NCBI GenBank assembly: GCA_019636275.1
Contig: JAHBXY010000013.1
Span: 28,561-92,560, forward strand
Reading direction: 5' to 3'
DNA: 64,000 nt
Source of the DNA: Planctomycetota bacterium
Lineage (GTDB): Bacteria > Planctomycetota > J058
Of the stretch, positions 1-8,104 are shown in pieces. Below the pieces are notes generated by a model that saw only the letters and a list, made by a program, of their open reading frames with translations, made no database searches and had not been told where the DNA came from. Every line of letters starts with the position of its first letter. Within the stretch, counting starts at the first letter, position 1. The position numbers were made by a program, and so were the translations under genes.

Positions 1-363
1 ACCACCTACGAGGGCGAGGTCACGGCGGCGTCGTCGTGGGGCGGCGAGCTCGAGCGCAAGCGGGTGCGCCCCGCCCTGCACGGCAGCGTGGAGCAGGTCC
101 TGCACGCGGTCGGCCGCGAGCGCCTCCTCGTGCCGCTCGACGACCCGCGCGCGCGCGAGGCGCTCGACGAGCCACGGCTCGAGCGGGCGATCGGCGTGAT
201 CTACCTGCCCGGCGCCGAGCGGCTCAGCCACTACCTGCGCTGCCACGTCCCCGAGCAGTTCGACGCGCTGGTGCACGTCGACCGGACGACGGCGCTCGAG
301 CCGCTCGACCGCACGTCGCGCTGGGACACGGGCGAGCCGGAGGCCTACCCCACGGGCCTGTGA
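1..363 (+). CDS. Erythromycin esterase family protein, C-terminal part (cut by window edge)
   Basis: The frame is open from the first base and ends at TGA 361-363, giving the last 120 residues of a larger protein. The tail has the typical end of the erythromycin-esterase-like family: an ERAIGVIY segment, then SHYLRC, then PEQFDALVHVDRT and ALEPLD. In characterised members the domain opens macrolide lactones, but most family members have unknown substrates and some are fused to phosphoribosyltransferases. The catalytic His/Glu region lies outside the window, so activity cannot be judged. The next gene, an alpha/beta hydrolase of the dienelactone type, starts 36 bases downstream on the same strand. 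This pairing is common for the family and suggests one transcription unit. Confidence 0.8.
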   Translation, partial: TTYEGEVTAASSWGGELERKRVRPALHGSVEQVLHAVGRERLLVPLDDPRAREALDEPRLERAIGVIYLPGAERLSHYLRCHVPEQFDALVHVDRTTALEPLDRTSRWDTGEPEAYPTGL

Positions 364-399
364 CGCGCCCGCCCCGGAGGAAGACCCCGAGAGGAAGGT

Positions 400-1059
400 A
401 TGGACCGACGCACGATCGACCGTCGCGACGTGTGGCTCCCCGCCGGCGGCGCCACCCTCGACGCCACCCTGGCCCTGCCGCCGCGCGCCGCCGGGCTCGT
501 GGTCTTCGTCCACGGGAGCGGCAGCGGCCGCCTCAGCCCGCGCAACCAGCTCGTCGCCGAGCGGCTGGAGGAGGCCGGGCTGGCGACGCTGCTCCTCGAC
601 CTGCTCACGGAGGCGGAGGAGGAGCTCGACGCGCGCACCGGGCACCTGCGCTTCGACGTCGACCTGCTGGCCGGGCGCGTGGGGGCGGCGGTCGCCTGGG
701 CCGCCGCGCAGCCGGCCGTCCGCGCGCTGCCGGTGGGGCTCTTCGGCGCGAGCACCGGGGCGGCGGCCGCGCTGATCGCCGCCGCGGACCACCCGGCGCG
801 CGTGCGGGCGGTGGTCTCGCGCGGCGGGCGGCCGGACCTGGCGGGCGACGCCCTGCGACGGGTGCGCGCGCCGACGCTCCTGCTCGTCGGTGGCCGCGAC
901 CTGACGGTGCTCGAGCTGAACCGGACCGCGGCGCGGGAGCTCCGGTCCGAGGCCAAGCTCCTCGTCGTGCCGGGCGCCACGCACCTGTTCGAGGAGCCGG
1001 GCGCGCTCGACGAGGTCGCCCGGGCGGCGCGGGGATGGTTCCGGGCCCACCTCGTGTGA
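400..1059 (+). CDS. Dienelactone hydrolase-like alpha/beta hydrolase
   Basis: This 219-residue soluble single-domain alpha/beta hydrolase has VVFVHGSGSG near residue 40 as the oxyanion strand-loop. The nucleophile elbow is GASTG with Ser118, the acid is probably Asp167 in GGRD, and the base is His195 in GATHLF. The length fits the compact dienelactone-hydrolase group. An AGGAAG-type ribosome site precedes the ATG, which is the natural start because the upstream esterase gene ends 36 bases earlier. The likely reaction is ester or lactone hydrolysis in the cytoplasm, with unknown substrate. Its TGA stop is embedded in the first copy of the dispersed 3'-end repeat. Confidence 0.85.
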   Translation: MDRRTIDRRDVWLPAGGATLDATLALPPRAAGLVVFVHGSGSGRLSPRNQLVAERLEEAGLATLLLDLLTEAEEELDARTGHLRFDVDLLAGRVGAAVAWAAAQPAVRALPVGLFGASTGAAAALIAAADHPARVRAVVSRGGRPDLAGDALRRVRAPTLLLVGGRDLTVLELNRTAARELRSEAKLLVVPGATHLFEEPGALDEVARAARGWFRAHLV

Positions 1060-1560
1060 TCGACGGCTGCGGCCGCGGATGCAAACCCGGCCCGCTCGAT
1101 GCGGTTCGACGGCTGAGACGTCGTGCTTCGCACGACGGGGGCGAGGGGGGGCGCGCGCGGGTCGTCGGTGTGGCCCGCCTCCCCGAGCTCCGTCCCGCGG
1201 CTGCGGTGCTGCAGCCAAGACCGACCCTACCGCTCACGACTGTCCGCAGCCGCGGGCCTCCCGCTCGCTCGGCGGCCCACCGGGGATCCGGCGATCGATA
1301 CGACCCGCGCGCGCTCCCCCCTCGCCTCGGCCTCCGCGGCCTCGCCTCGCGTGCCGTTCCATTCCACTCGGGTTCGAGCGTGTCGATCACACGTTGCCCG
1401 TTTGTCGACAGGCACTGGTGTCATCGAGGCACTGGTGGGATCGACCGCCGCGGGGCGATGCGGCGCGCGCGGCTCGTAGGATCCGGCGATCGATGCGACC
1501 TCGGGCGCGGAGCGGTTCCGTTCCGCTCGGGCTCGAGCGTGTCGATCACACGTTCGCGCG
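1057..1560 (+). repeat. Dispersed modular 3'-end repeat, long form, with extra tail copy
   Basis: The element starts on the hydrolase stop codon. In order it holds the GC-rich core containing GCGGCCGC, a perfect hairpin at 1119-1137 (8-bp stem, TTC loop), and an inverted arm at 1141-1166 whose partner lies at 1300-1325, separated by a 133-nt module. A tail module ending around TGTCGATCACACGTT follows near 1350-1396 and is repeated near 1509-1556, with a partial loop-module copy between. Closely similar sequence occurs behind six other genes in the window. No supported gene is seen in this interval. Confidence 0.85.
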
Positions 1561-1576
1561 CTCGAAACCAACGCCG

Positions 1577-1621
1577 GAGGGCCGGCCGGAAGGCCGCTTC
1601 GCGGCTTCCCAACCGGCCCTC
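1577..1621. terminator. Bidirectional terminator-like hairpin
   Basis: GAGGGCCGG at 1577-1585 pairs with CCGGCCCTC at 1613-1621. Inside is a second stem, GGAAGGCCGC against GCGGCTTCC with one bulged base, closed by a TTC loop. The hairpin sits 28 bases beyond the amidase stop codon, between the convergent hydrolase and amidase units. There is no clear T-tract on either side, so termination is inferred from position and stem strength. Confidence 0.55.
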
Positions 1622-1648
1622 TGGCCACCGAGGTCTTCGGCCGGACCT

Positions 1649-2659
1649 CTAGCGCAGGGAGACCGTCGACGTGTAGCCGCCGTGGACCCAGCCGCGGCGC
1701 CCGTCGAACTGGACCAGGAACCAGTCGCCGCTCTGCTGCACGCGGACGTGGTGCCGGCCGGTCGAGGTCTGGCCGATGATCGTGTCGCTCGTCGACGCGC
1801 CGCTGCGGACGTTCAAGGTGCTCGCGGTCACGCGCTGGGCGGTCGCGGTCACCCGGCGCACGTAGCTGCCCGACACCCAGCCGTCGCGGTTGCCGAAGCT
1901 GATCTTGTACCAGCCCTGGCTCGAGGCCGTGGCGACGAACTGCTGGCCGCGGGTCACCTGGCCGATGATCGTGCCCATGACGCCGGTGCGCACGTTGAGC
2001 GAGTCGACGGTCACCTCGACGGCCTGCGTGCCGGTCGTCGCCGGCTGGGGCGCCGGGGCGGGCGTCTGCGGGGTCGTCGTCGTCGCCGAGCCGCCGCGGA
2101 CCAGGTTCATGAAGCGGTTCCAGTCGAAGTGACGGCCCGGGTCGCCGTGGGTGGCGCGGGGCACCTCGTTGTGGCCGATGATCCGGGTGCGGTCCTTGGG
2201 GATCCCGTAGCGATCGCACAGGTGGCGGACGAGGTCGGCCAGGGTGCGGTACTGGACGTCCGTCCAGTTGTTGCGGCCGGCGTAGCCCTCGTTCTCGATC
2301 CCGATCGACTGCGCGTTGTAGGTCGAGTTGCCGGCGTGCCACGCGACCGACATGTCGGGGACCATCTGGGTGATCCGGCCGGCGTGGCTGACCACGTAGT
2401 GCGCCGACACGTTCGACTTCGGGTTCTGGAACCAGTTGATGCAGCTCGACTCGCTGCCCTCGACGGTGTGGATCACGACGTAGCGGATCGTCCGGCTGCT
2501 GCGCGCCGAGTAGTTGCTCGAGTGCGCGCGGATCTGGCGGATCTGCAGCGCGGCGTCAGCCTGGCTGCCGACCATGGGCGCCGTCGAGCCGCCCAGGCCC
2601 ACGAGCCCGAGCGCCACCGCCCCCAGCACCGCCCCACGCTTCACCCGCGTCGTGATCAT
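1649..2659 (-). CDS. Secreted N-acetylmuramoyl-L-alanine amidase with two SH3 domains
   Basis: The 336-residue protein begins with a signal peptide (MITTRVKRGAVLG, ending near residue 37 at ADA). An Amidase_2/PGRP domain spans about residues 55-185. Visible Zn-site candidates are His64 in VVIH and the histidines of the HGDPGRHFDW segment (171, 177), with IGIENEG near 120 as the typical core strand. A Pro/Thr-rich linker leads to two bacterial SH3 domains, about 213-268 and 274-336, each with an LNVR motif and a GWV turn. It should cut the amide bond between muramic acid and the stem peptide, using the SH3 modules to hold the wall. The ATG at 2659 was chosen over an in-frame start at 2827 because it has a GGAGG site just upstream and begins the signal peptide. 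Confidence 0.88.
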   Translation of the reverse strand: MITTRVKRGAVLGAVALGLVGLGGSTAPMVGSQADAALQIRQIRAHSSNYSARSSRTIRYVVIHTVEGSESSCINWFQNPKSNVSAHYVVSHAGRITQMVPDMSVAWHAGNSTYNAQSIGIENEGYAGRNNWTDVQYRTLADLVRHLCDRYGIPKDRTRIIGHNEVPRATHGDPGRHFDWNRFMNLVRGGSATTTTPQTPAPAPQPATTGTQAVEVTVDSLNVRTGVMGTIIGQVTRGQQFVATASSQGWYKISFGNRDGWVSGSYVRRVTATAQRVTASTLNVRSGASTSDTIIGQTSTGRHHVRVQQSGDWFLVQFDGRRGWVHGGYTSTVSLR

Positions 2660-3010
2660 CACCGCCTCCAGCCTTCGGGGGTGAATAGCCAGGTGGGCTC
2701 GAGGATCGTGCATAACGAAATGGTGAGCGTTTTCGCTCCTCCGCCTGGGTCCGAGGTTCTCGGCTGGCGGGTTGATGGCGGTATAACGTGCTAGTACATG
2801 GTCTGACGCGGTGTGTCGGCCGGTCATGACGCAAGGCGTCGCCGGTTCACGTGCACCCCATGCGAGACCCGTGCGAGGCGAAGAGAAGGAAGCGAGGGGG
2901 AGCGCCGAGCGGGTGAGCGGAAGCGCTCGGGCGGCCCTGCGTGGGTAGGCGCCCGCAGAGCACCGTCAGCCCAGTAGGCCCCGACGTCCCCGCCGATCGA
3001 CCCTCGACCG
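2660..3010. other. Amidase upstream region, no gene supported
   Basis: This is the leader and promoter side of the amidase. Around 2700-2800 it is more AT-rich than its surroundings and contains the small hairpin GAGCG-TTTT-CGCTC near 2727-2740. No confident -35/-10 pair was found. Open frames on both strands here have no recognisable domain and look accidental. Confidence 0.4.
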
Positions 3011-3091
3011 AGGTCGTTGCGTGCGGGAACACGACCGCGTCCTTGGTCGCGAAGTAGCGGAAGAACGTCCGACGCTGACGCCACTTTCGGA
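3011..3091 (-). pseudogene. TetR-family regulator relic
   Basis: Read leftwards, this stretch encodes TFFRYFATKDAVVF, the hallmark end of the TetR helix-turn-helix (usually a form of RTFFRYFPSKEDVV). Directly upstream, another frame reads GVSV, the residues that normally precede RTFFRYF, so the two pieces are separated by what looks like one missing base near 3072. Neither the full N-terminal helix nor a ligand-binding domain is visible nearby. This reads as a decayed regulator gene. The evidence is one strong motif only, so chance cannot be excluded. Confidence 0.45.
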
Positions 3092-3329
3092 CCGGCGCCT
3101 CCGTTCTCAGCGGGCGACCGAAGGAAGCAGCCACGGGCGGCGCTGCAAGGCCGCGACGTCCGGCCGTCGAACCTAAACATGTCCGCTTTCCCGTCGTGCC
3201 GAGGATGGTCCGGTCATGGCAAGTGCATCTGGGGTGATGCCTTGCGGGGTGACGACGTCCGTTGGGATGGGCGAGAAGCGGACACCTTGGTTCGAGGGTA
3301 GGTCAGGAGGTCTGGATTCGGACCGGCGC

Positions 3330-3613
3330 CCAGCAGCGAGCGAAGCCAGCCACGGGAGGAACGCAGCAGCGAGCGAGGCGAGGGCGCGGAGGCCGAGGCG
3401 AGGGGGGAGCGCGCGCGGCCGGTATCGATCGCCGGATCCTCGGTGGGCCGCCGCAGCAAGCGGGAGGCCCGCGGCTGCGGACGGCCGCGAGCGATAGGGT
3501 CCTCCTGGGACTGCGGCACCGCAGCCGTGGGCCGGAGCTTGCGGAGGCGGGCCACACCGACGGCCGCGCGCGCCCCCCCTCGCCCGGCATCCGCGGCCGC
3601 AGCCGTCGAACTA
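3330..3613 (-). repeat. Dispersed modular 3'-end repeat, long form, reverse orientation
   Basis: Read leftwards from the stop codon of the HEAT lipoprotein (3611-3613), this copy has the same order as the copy at 1057: TCGACGGCTGCGGCCGCGG core, G-rich inverted arm, loop module, ATCCGGCGATCGAT, matching C-rich arm and tail. The covarying hairpin module is absent. The core begins at once after the stop codon. The copy is closely similar to the one at 39322. Confidence 0.85.
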
Positions 3614-5146
3614 TCTACGGCGGGCGGAGGCCCAGCCCCGCCAGCGCTGGACGCCGCGCTCGCGGGCCATGGTGGAGCCGTCGGGCTCGAAGCCCAGCGC
3701 GTCGCCCGTTCCGGCGAGCTTGAGCAGGGCGCGCAGGGCGGCGCGGCGCACGCCGGCGTCGTCGCTCTCGAGGAGGTCGATGACCTCCTCCACCGGGACG
3801 TCCCGGGGATCGGCGAGGCCGCCCAGGGCGTCGGCGGCCTGGCCGCGCAGGCCCGGGTCGTGGGCGATCAGCTCGAGGAGCTTGGCGGCCGCGTAGTCGC
3901 CGCCGAGCCGGCCGAGCGAGCGCACGACGGCCGGACCGATCGTCGGGTGCGGCGAGCGCAGGAGCGAGAGGAGCGGCTCGACGTCGGCGCCGGGCTCGCC
4001 CACGGCGCCGATCGCCTCGACGCAGGCGACGACGACGGCGGGCGGGGCCCCGGTCTCCTCGACCACGTCGCGCAGGGCCGCGCGCGCCCGCGGCAGGCCC
4101 TCGGCGTAGGCGCGCGGGGCGTCTGGCGCCTGGAGCCGCGCCAGGACCTCGCGCGCGACGGCGGCGCGGGTCGGCGGCTTGCGGCGCGCCTCGGCCAGCA
4201 CCTGCAGGGCGACCTCGAGCGCCTGGGCGGTGCCGACCCGGTAGAGGCCCTTGGCCACGTCGGCGGCGTCCTCGGGGTCGGCGGCCAGGACGCGCGCCAG
4301 CTCCGCCGCGGCGGCCTCCCCGCCCGACGCGCCGAGCGCGCGCAGCGCCACGGGGCGCAGGGCCGGGTGGCCGTCGTCCAGGGCGCGCCGGGCCAGGTCG
4401 CGGAGTGCCTGGTCGCGCTCGTCGATCAGGACCTCGAGCGCGAAGGCGCGGGCGTAGGGGTTGTCGTGGCCCTGCGCGACGTCACGCAGGGCGGCCGCCC
4501 GCTCGTCGGGCGCGGCCGGGAAGGCGGCCAGGACCACCGGGCGGAGCAGGTCGCGCCCCTCGCTCTGCAGGGCGTTGAGCAGGAGCGTGCGGCGCGCCGG
4601 CGTCGCCGCCCGGCGCAGCGCCTGCAGGGCGACCTGCTGGTTCTGGGCGCCCTTCGACGTGTCGCCGGCGCAGGCGACGAGCACCGGGAGGGCCGAGTCG
4701 TCGCCGTAGCCGACGAGCCCGGCGGCGGCGGCGGTCTTGATGTCCAGCGCGTCGCCGAGGCCCATCTTCAGCAGCTCGCGCGCGTCGGGGCCGTCGCCCA
4801 CGCGGCCGCCCAGCTCCATGACCCGACGCCGGCCGTCGCCGCGCAGGACGCCGACGCCCTGGCCGGCGCGCTCGTGGCTCTCGCGCATGGCCGCCAGGCA
4901 GCGCCGCACGACGAACGCGCGGTTCTTCGGCGACTCGGCGGCCGTGGCCACGAGCCCCTCGCGCCAGCGCTCGGTCTCGCTCTCGTTGTTGAGGTGGGCC
5001 AGGCTCTCCTGGACCTTCTCTCGCGTGGCCAGCGGGATGTCGGCGTCCGGATCGACGGCCGGGTCGGGCCCGCTGGCGCAGCCGAGGAGGCCGACCGTCG
5101 TGGCCAGGGCGAGGGTGAGCCGGTGGACGCTCGCGGGTCGTCGCAT
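3611..5146 (-). CDS. HEAT-repeat lipoprotein
   Basis: The 511-residue protein has a lipobox (VGLLGC, Cys23) followed by an almost continuous array of HEAT-like helical pairs to the end. The pairs show repeated patterns such as VRRAALRALLKLAG, ALRPVALRALGASGG and AKLLELIAHDPGLRGQAADALGGL. HEAT solenoids are protein-binding scaffolds and no catalytic motif is seen. As a lipoprotein it should sit on a membrane facing outward. It starts 9 bases after the FGE-domain gene, which itself follows the HEAT-vWA gene, so the three are probably one operon making an extracytoplasmic assembly. That joint role is inferred. A dispersed repeat lies at its 3' end. Confidence 0.8.
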   Translation of the reverse strand: MRRPASVHRLTLALATTVGLLGCASGPDPAVDPDADIPLATREKVQESLAHLNNESETERWREGLVATAAESPKNRAFVVRRCLAAMRESHERAGQGVGVLRGDGRRRVMELGGRVGDGPDARELLKMGLGDALDIKTAAAAGLVGYGDDSALPVLVACAGDTSKGAQNQQVALQALRRAATPARRTLLLNALQSEGRDLLRPVVLAAFPAAPDERAAALRDVAQGHDNPYARAFALEVLIDERDQALRDLARRALDDGHPALRPVALRALGASGGEAAAAELARVLAADPEDAADVAKGLYRVGTAQALEVALQVLAEARRKPPTRAAVAREVLARLQAPDAPRAYAEGLPRARAALRDVVEETGAPPAVVVACVEAIGAVGEPGADVEPLLSLLRSPHPTIGPAVVRSLGRLGGDYAAAKLLELIAHDPGLRGQAADALGGLADPRDVPVEEVIDLLESDDAGVRRAALRALLKLAGTGDALGFEPDGSTMARERGVQRWRGWASARRR

Positions 5147-5155
5147 GTCGTCGCC

Positions 5156-6358
5156 TCAGTGGCCCCAGTCGAGGTCGCGCGCGCAGCGGAACCCGACGTC
5201 GTCGGGGCGGATCGTCAGCGGATACACCTTGAGCTTGCTCTGCGCCGTGGCGTCGGCCGGGCGCAGCTTGAACGAGCCGCCGACGGCCACCACGTCGGGG
5301 CCGTCGAGGACGAGCTCGCGCACGTTGCCGATCACGTCCACGGCACCTCCAGGGCCGGCGCCACCGGGGAAGCTGCCCACCGGGCGCGAGCCCGCCGGCC
5401 GCTCCTCGCCGTCGCGGACGTGGGCCGACCCCGCTCGCCACTCGTCGCCCCACGGGTAGAGCGCGCGCCCGTCGCCGCCGACGGCGGCGGCGCGCCAGTC
5501 CTCGAGCGTCGGCAGGCGCTTGCCGCTCCAGGCGGCGAACGCGCGCGCCTCGTGCACGCACACGCCGGCGACCGGGTGCGCGTCCTGCCCCTCCGGCGGG
5601 CGGCCGTCGCGCCACGGCTCGGGCGCGGGCTTGCTCGTCTTGTCGCGGAAGCGCTCGACGAGCGGCCTGGCCTCGGGGGTCCACCACTGCGGGTCGTCGT
5701 AGCCGCCTGCGGCCACGAAGCGGGCGTAGGCGGCGTTGGTCACCTCGGTGCGGTCGATGTAGACCAGCCGCTGGCCGTCCCTGCGCGCCAGGACCATGCC
5801 GGCGAAGTCGCGGGCGGCGGCGCGGACCTTCTCGTGCACGGCCCTGGCGTCCGCGAGCTCGATCTCGAGCGTGCCCGTGAACGGGTGGCCGCCGGCGAGC
5901 CGGGGCGCGGCGAGGGCCTCGACCCGCGGGAGCAGGGCGCCGAGCGCGTCGGTCGGCACCTGCGCGGCCAGGGCCTTCACGGCCGCGTCGTAGCGCCGGA
6001 CCGCCTGGCGGTCGTCCACCTCGGCCGCGGCGACGCCGACCCGCCCCCGGAGCTCCTGCCGCTCCGCCTCGGGGAAGGGGGCCAGGGCGGCGTCGAGGCC
6101 CTCGCGCAGCCCGGCGAGCAGGGCCGCCGCCTGGTCATCCTCGGCCCGCCGCACCGTGGCCTCGAGCGAGGCCACGCGCTCGCGCACGCGGGCGCGGGCG
6201 AGCGCCGCCTCGGCCTCCGCGGCGCGCGGGCTGCCGGCCGCACCGCCGCGCGCCCCTCCTCGAGGACCCGCGGCGCCAGCGCCACCGCGCCGCGCCCCTC
6301 GAGCGCCAGGCCCGCGTCGACCGCGGCCTCGGCCTGGCACGCGCGACCACCGCCGCAC
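5156..6358 (-). CDS. Formylglycine-generating-enzyme (SUMF1) domain protein, C-terminal reading frame
   Basis: The reliable part is an FGE/SUMF1 domain over the last 200 residues. It starts at VYIDRTEVTNAAYARF, followed by HPVAGVCVHEARAFAAW, GKRLPTLEDWRAAA, YPWGDEW, the DVIGNVREL core, and ends at DDVGFRCARD. In family members this fold oxidises a sulfatase cysteine, but many bacterial homologues are binding domains or modify other targets. The usual VSW segment reads VCV here. Residues before about 45 of this frame are not credible protein. The true N-terminus lies in other frames up to 6716 (separate entry), so the gene appears frameshifted. It lies between the HEAT-vWA and HEAT lipoprotein genes. 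Confidence 0.75.
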   Translation of the reverse strand: MRRWSRVPGRGRGRRGPGARGARRGGAGAAGPRGGARGGAAGSPRAAEAEAALARARVRERVASLEATVRRAEDDQAAALLAGLREGLDAALAPFPEAERQELRGRVGVAAAEVDDRQAVRRYDAAVKALAAQVPTDALGALLPRVEALAAPRLAGGHPFTGTLEIELADARAVHEKVRAAARDFAGMVLARRDGQRLVYIDRTEVTNAAYARFVAAGGYDDPQWWTPEARPLVERFRDKTSKPAPEPWRDGRPPEGQDAHPVAGVCVHEARAFAAWSGKRLPTLEDWRAAAVGGDGRALYPWGDEWRAGSAHVRDGEERPAGSRPVGSFPGGAGPGGAVDVIGNVRELVLDGPDVVAVGGSFKLRPADATAQSKLKVYPLTIRPDDVGFRCARDLDWGH

Positions 6359-6716
6359 CGCGGCCGGGCCCGGCGGGCGGCCCAGGAGCTGCCCCTCGGG
6401 GCCGAGCGCGCAGGACGCCGCCCGGCGAGCCGTCGGGCAGGGCGTCGGGGGCCACGAGCGCCTGCCGCGCCTCGTCGGCCACGTCGAGCGCCGCCGGGCG
6501 GCGCCCGGTCGCCCCGCCGATCCCCGCCGCCGCCGCCAGGGCCTCCTCGAAGCGGCCCCGCGCCGCCTCGAGCTCGCCCTCGCCCAGGAGCCGCGTCGCC
6601 TCGTCGCGGGCGCGCCGGGCGCGGTCGAGCTCGGCGCCGTCGCGGACCCACACGGCGCCCGCGGCGCCCGCGCCGGCGATCGCCACGAGCACCGCCCCCA
6701 CGACCCCGGGCCTCAT
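6240..6716 (-). pseudogene. Frame-disrupted N-terminal part of the FGE-domain gene
   Basis: The natural start is the ATG at 6716, 13 bases after the HEAT-vWA stop. It gives a membrane segment (VVGAVLVAIAGAGAAGAVW) and a helical stretch (DRARRARDEATRLLGEGELEAARGRF cut here into DRARRARDEATRLLGEGELE and following). Coding sense then moves to a second frame reading CALGPEGQLLGRPPGP near 6360-6420, to a third reading QAEAAVDAGLALEGRGAVAL near 6260-6340, and back to the FGE frame near 6240. Three frame changes in about 180 bases point to indels. They may be real decay or consensus errors in a very GC-rich stretch. The FGE domain downstream looks well conserved, which favours error or recent damage. 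Confidence 0.55.
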
Positions 6717-6729
6717 GCGCCGACCTGCA

Positions 6730-8040
6730 CTAGCGGATGTCCCTGTAATCGCCGTCGTTGGCCGCCGCGAGCCGGCGCAGGAAGTCGCGCACGTTGTTCG
6801 ACAGGTTGCCGAACCCGTAGACGTTGATCCTGACCTTCCGCACCAGGTTGAGCTCCTGGGCCTTGGCGATCACCTCGTCCTGCGGGATGTCCTCGTTCTT
6901 GCCGGCGCGCTGCCGCTCGGGGATCCCGTCCGAGAACAGGTAGATCGTGTCGGGGCTGCCCTTGATCGCGAAGGCCTTCTCCAGCGCCTCGTCGGTCACC
7001 GTCGCCGGCTCCCACTGCAGCCCCTGGACGAACTGGATCGCCGCCCGCTTGTTCTGGTCGGTCGCCTGCACGAGCTGCTCCGACTCGGGCCAGGCGCGGG
7101 CGCGGGTGCCGAAGACGACGATCGAGAACTTGGCCCGGGGCGTGAGCGACTCGAGGAAGCTCACGAACTCGCGCTGCGCGCGGCGGAAGCGCGACTCGTC
7201 GTGGGGCGGCCCCATGCCCGGGTCACGGTAGACCTGCTCCTTGCCCTTGTCGTCCTTGTGCGTCTGCCCGGGCGGCAGGTCGATCACGCGCATGCTCGAC
7301 GAGATGTCCAGCACGAGCACGAACGCGCGCGACGTGACCTCCGACTCGAACAGCTTGCCCTCGCCCGAGCGCGTGCGCGTCGTCGCGCCGTCGCCGGCCG
7401 GCGGGCGGCGCCGCGGGTCGAAGTCGTCGGGGAGCGTCGAGAAGTACTTGTCCCAGTCCTGCTGCGTCTCGAACGCCTGCCCGGTGAGGTGGTGCAGGGC
7501 GCGGTAGAGCTCCTCGACCTCGGTGCCGCCGCTGCGGTCGGGGATCTTGAACAGCCGCTGGTAGAGCGGCTGGATGCAGCTCTTGCGCTGGAGGCGCCCC
7601 AGGGCCCGGATCGCCGCCATGCGGACGGGGACCTCCTTGTCGTCGAGCGCCTTCGCGAGCGCCTCGGGCGCCGCGTCGTCGTCGGACGCCCCGAGCGCGT
7701 CGGCGCAGGCCACGCGCTGCGCGGGCGCCCCGCGCCCGCCCGTGAGGCCCTTGACGACCTCCTCGCGCGCGTCGCCGCGGGCGGCGGCCAGGGCCTCCAC
7801 GGCCGCCAGGAACGCCTCGCGCCTGGTGAGCGCGGGGAGGACCTTGAGGATCGTCTTGACGTGGTCCTTGGTCGTCGGCGTGTCGCGCATGCCCTCGAGC
7901 GCGGTCACCGACTGGGTGGCGTTGCCGGCCTTGGCGGCCCGCTCCAGGTCCTTGTCCCAGTCGGGGGGCGGCGGGGCCATCCCGCAGAGGAGCGCGAGGG
8001 GGGCCAAGAGGGCCGCGGCGGCGAGCGGACGGCGGTTCAT
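6730..8040 (-). CDS. Secreted HEAT-repeat and von Willebrand A domain protein
   Basis: The 436-residue protein has a signal peptide (about 1-22). A HEAT-like helical region covers about 40-165, with VPVRMAAIRALGRL typical. The vWA domain runs from about 235 to the end. The metal site motif is DISSS at 245-249, and the later strand IYLFSDGIP carries the usual acidic position, so metal-dependent ligand binding is plausible. It probably acts outside the cytoplasm in protein-protein adhesion. The FGE-domain gene starts 13 bases downstream. A second secreted vWA protein is encoded at 31486. The ATG has a GGAGG-like site (GGAGGTCCCC read leftwards). Confidence 0.85.
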   Translation of the reverse strand: MNRRPLAAAALLAPLALLCGMAPPPPDWDKDLERAAKAGNATQSVTALEGMRDTPTTKDHVKTILKVLPALTRREAFLAAVEALAAARGDAREEVVKGLTGGRGAPAQRVACADALGASDDDAAPEALAKALDDKEVPVRMAAIRALGRLQRKSCIQPLYQRLFKIPDRSGGTEVEELYRALHHLTGQAFETQQDWDKYFSTLPDDFDPRRRPPAGDGATTRTRSGEGKLFESEVTSRAFVLVLDISSSMRVIDLPPGQTHKDDKGKEQVYRDPGMGPPHDESRFRRAQREFVSFLESLTPRAKFSIVVFGTRARAWPESEQLVQATDQNKRAAIQFVQGLQWEPATVTDEALEKAFAIKGSPDTIYLFSDGIPERQRAGKNEDIPQDEVIAKAQELNLVRKVRINVYGFGNLSNNVRDFLRRLAAANDGDYRDIR

Positions 8041-8104
8041 GGGGACCTCCGGTCGGGGGCGGATTCTACCTGGGCGGCCGGGCCGGATGGCCGCCGGGGC
8101 CGCG

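Noticed and set aside
3443..6733. Very long rightward open frame antisense to the HEAT and FGE genes
   Set aside because: It is a composition effect of GC-rich codons; the leftward frames hold recognisable domains, signal peptides and lipoboxes, the rightward one none.
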